A stretch of DNA of 14,052 nucleotides from Clostridia bacterium. GTDB taxonomy: Bacteria; Bacillota; DSM-521; Neomoorellales; Neomoorellaceae. Where the stretch lies: assembly GCA_030445875.1 (NCBI GenBank), contig JASUSX010000020.1, forward strand, positions 1 through 14,052, given 5' to 3'. The notes under the pieces were generated by a model that was given only the letters and a program-made list of their open reading frames with translations, did no database searches and had not been told where the DNA came from. The position numbers and the translations under genes were made by a program. Of the stretch, positions 14,003 to 14,052 are shown piece by piece. Within the stretch, counting starts at the first letter, position 1. The number at the start of each line of letters is the position of its first letter.

Positions 14003-14052
14003 CGGAGCAGACGCTGGAGCAGGCCTTTACCCCGCGGGAACTTGCCGGCATG
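13999..14052 (-). CDS. yabP: Probable YabP, last 17 residues only
   Basis: An open frame enters from the right edge and ends at TGA 14001-13999, overlapping the yabQ ATG. The visible residues are HAGKFPRGKGLLQRLLR. A short basic tail of the form GLLQRLLR fits the end of the YabP/YqfC sporulation family, and yabP directly precedes yabQ in Bacillus and most clostridia. With so few residues the name rests on position and the 4-bp overlap. Confidence 0.55.
   Translation of the reverse strand, partial: HAGKFPRGKGLLQRLLR

Overview
The window reads as a chromosomal segment of a thermophilic, spore-forming, acetogenic Firmicute, most likely Moorella or a very close relative. The reasons are the GC-rich sequence with frequent TTG/GTG starts and strong AGGAGG-type ribosome binding sites, a formate-tetrahydrofolate ligase that matches the Moorella enzyme as I remember it, and a gene order that follows the Bacillus/Clostridium yabP-yabQ-divIC-yabR-spoIIE-tilS-ftsH cluster. 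The genus call rests on recall, not on a search.

Almost everything is on the minus strand, so the biological order runs from the right edge to the left. At 14052-12371 lies the front of the sporulation/division cluster: the tail of a probable yabP, yabQ, a small helix-turn-helix protein, divIC and yabR. At 12301-10456 follows a tightly overlapped trio: a short Ppx/GppA phosphatase, UbiX (flavin prenyltransferase) and a small protein resembling the LpdD-like prenylated-flavin chaperones. One gene runs the other way at 9546-10493, a secreted L,D-transpeptidase with peptidoglycan-binding domains on both sides. Then come a YdcZ-like DMT membrane protein, a tRNA-Met/tRNA-Glu pair with its own promoter and terminator, spoIIE behind a Spo0A-type promoter, tilS, ftsH, ndk, niaR, an unrecognised 114-residue protein, and the first 471 codons of fhs, which leaves the window at the left edge.

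Functionally the segment mixes spore formation (SpoIIE activates sigma-F; YabP/YabQ act in coat and cortex formation; FtsH is also needed for sporulation in Bacillus), cell division (DivIC), translation (two tRNAs and the TilS modification enzyme), nucleotide and NAD metabolism (Ndk, NiaR) and one-carbon acetogenesis (Fhs). Strong sigma-A promoters can be read in front of yabR, the tRNAs, ftsH and fhs, so the run is divided into several transcription units.

I see no mobile element, CRISPR array or clearly new multi-gene system. The points most worth a second look are the palindrome carrying DnaA-box-like sequences in front of the HTH-divIC pair, the 21-bp-spaced promoter with a 0A box in front of spoIIE, the absence of hprT between tilS and ftsH, the ppx-ubiX-lpdD-like overlapped unit without ubiD, and the short central region of SpoIIE.
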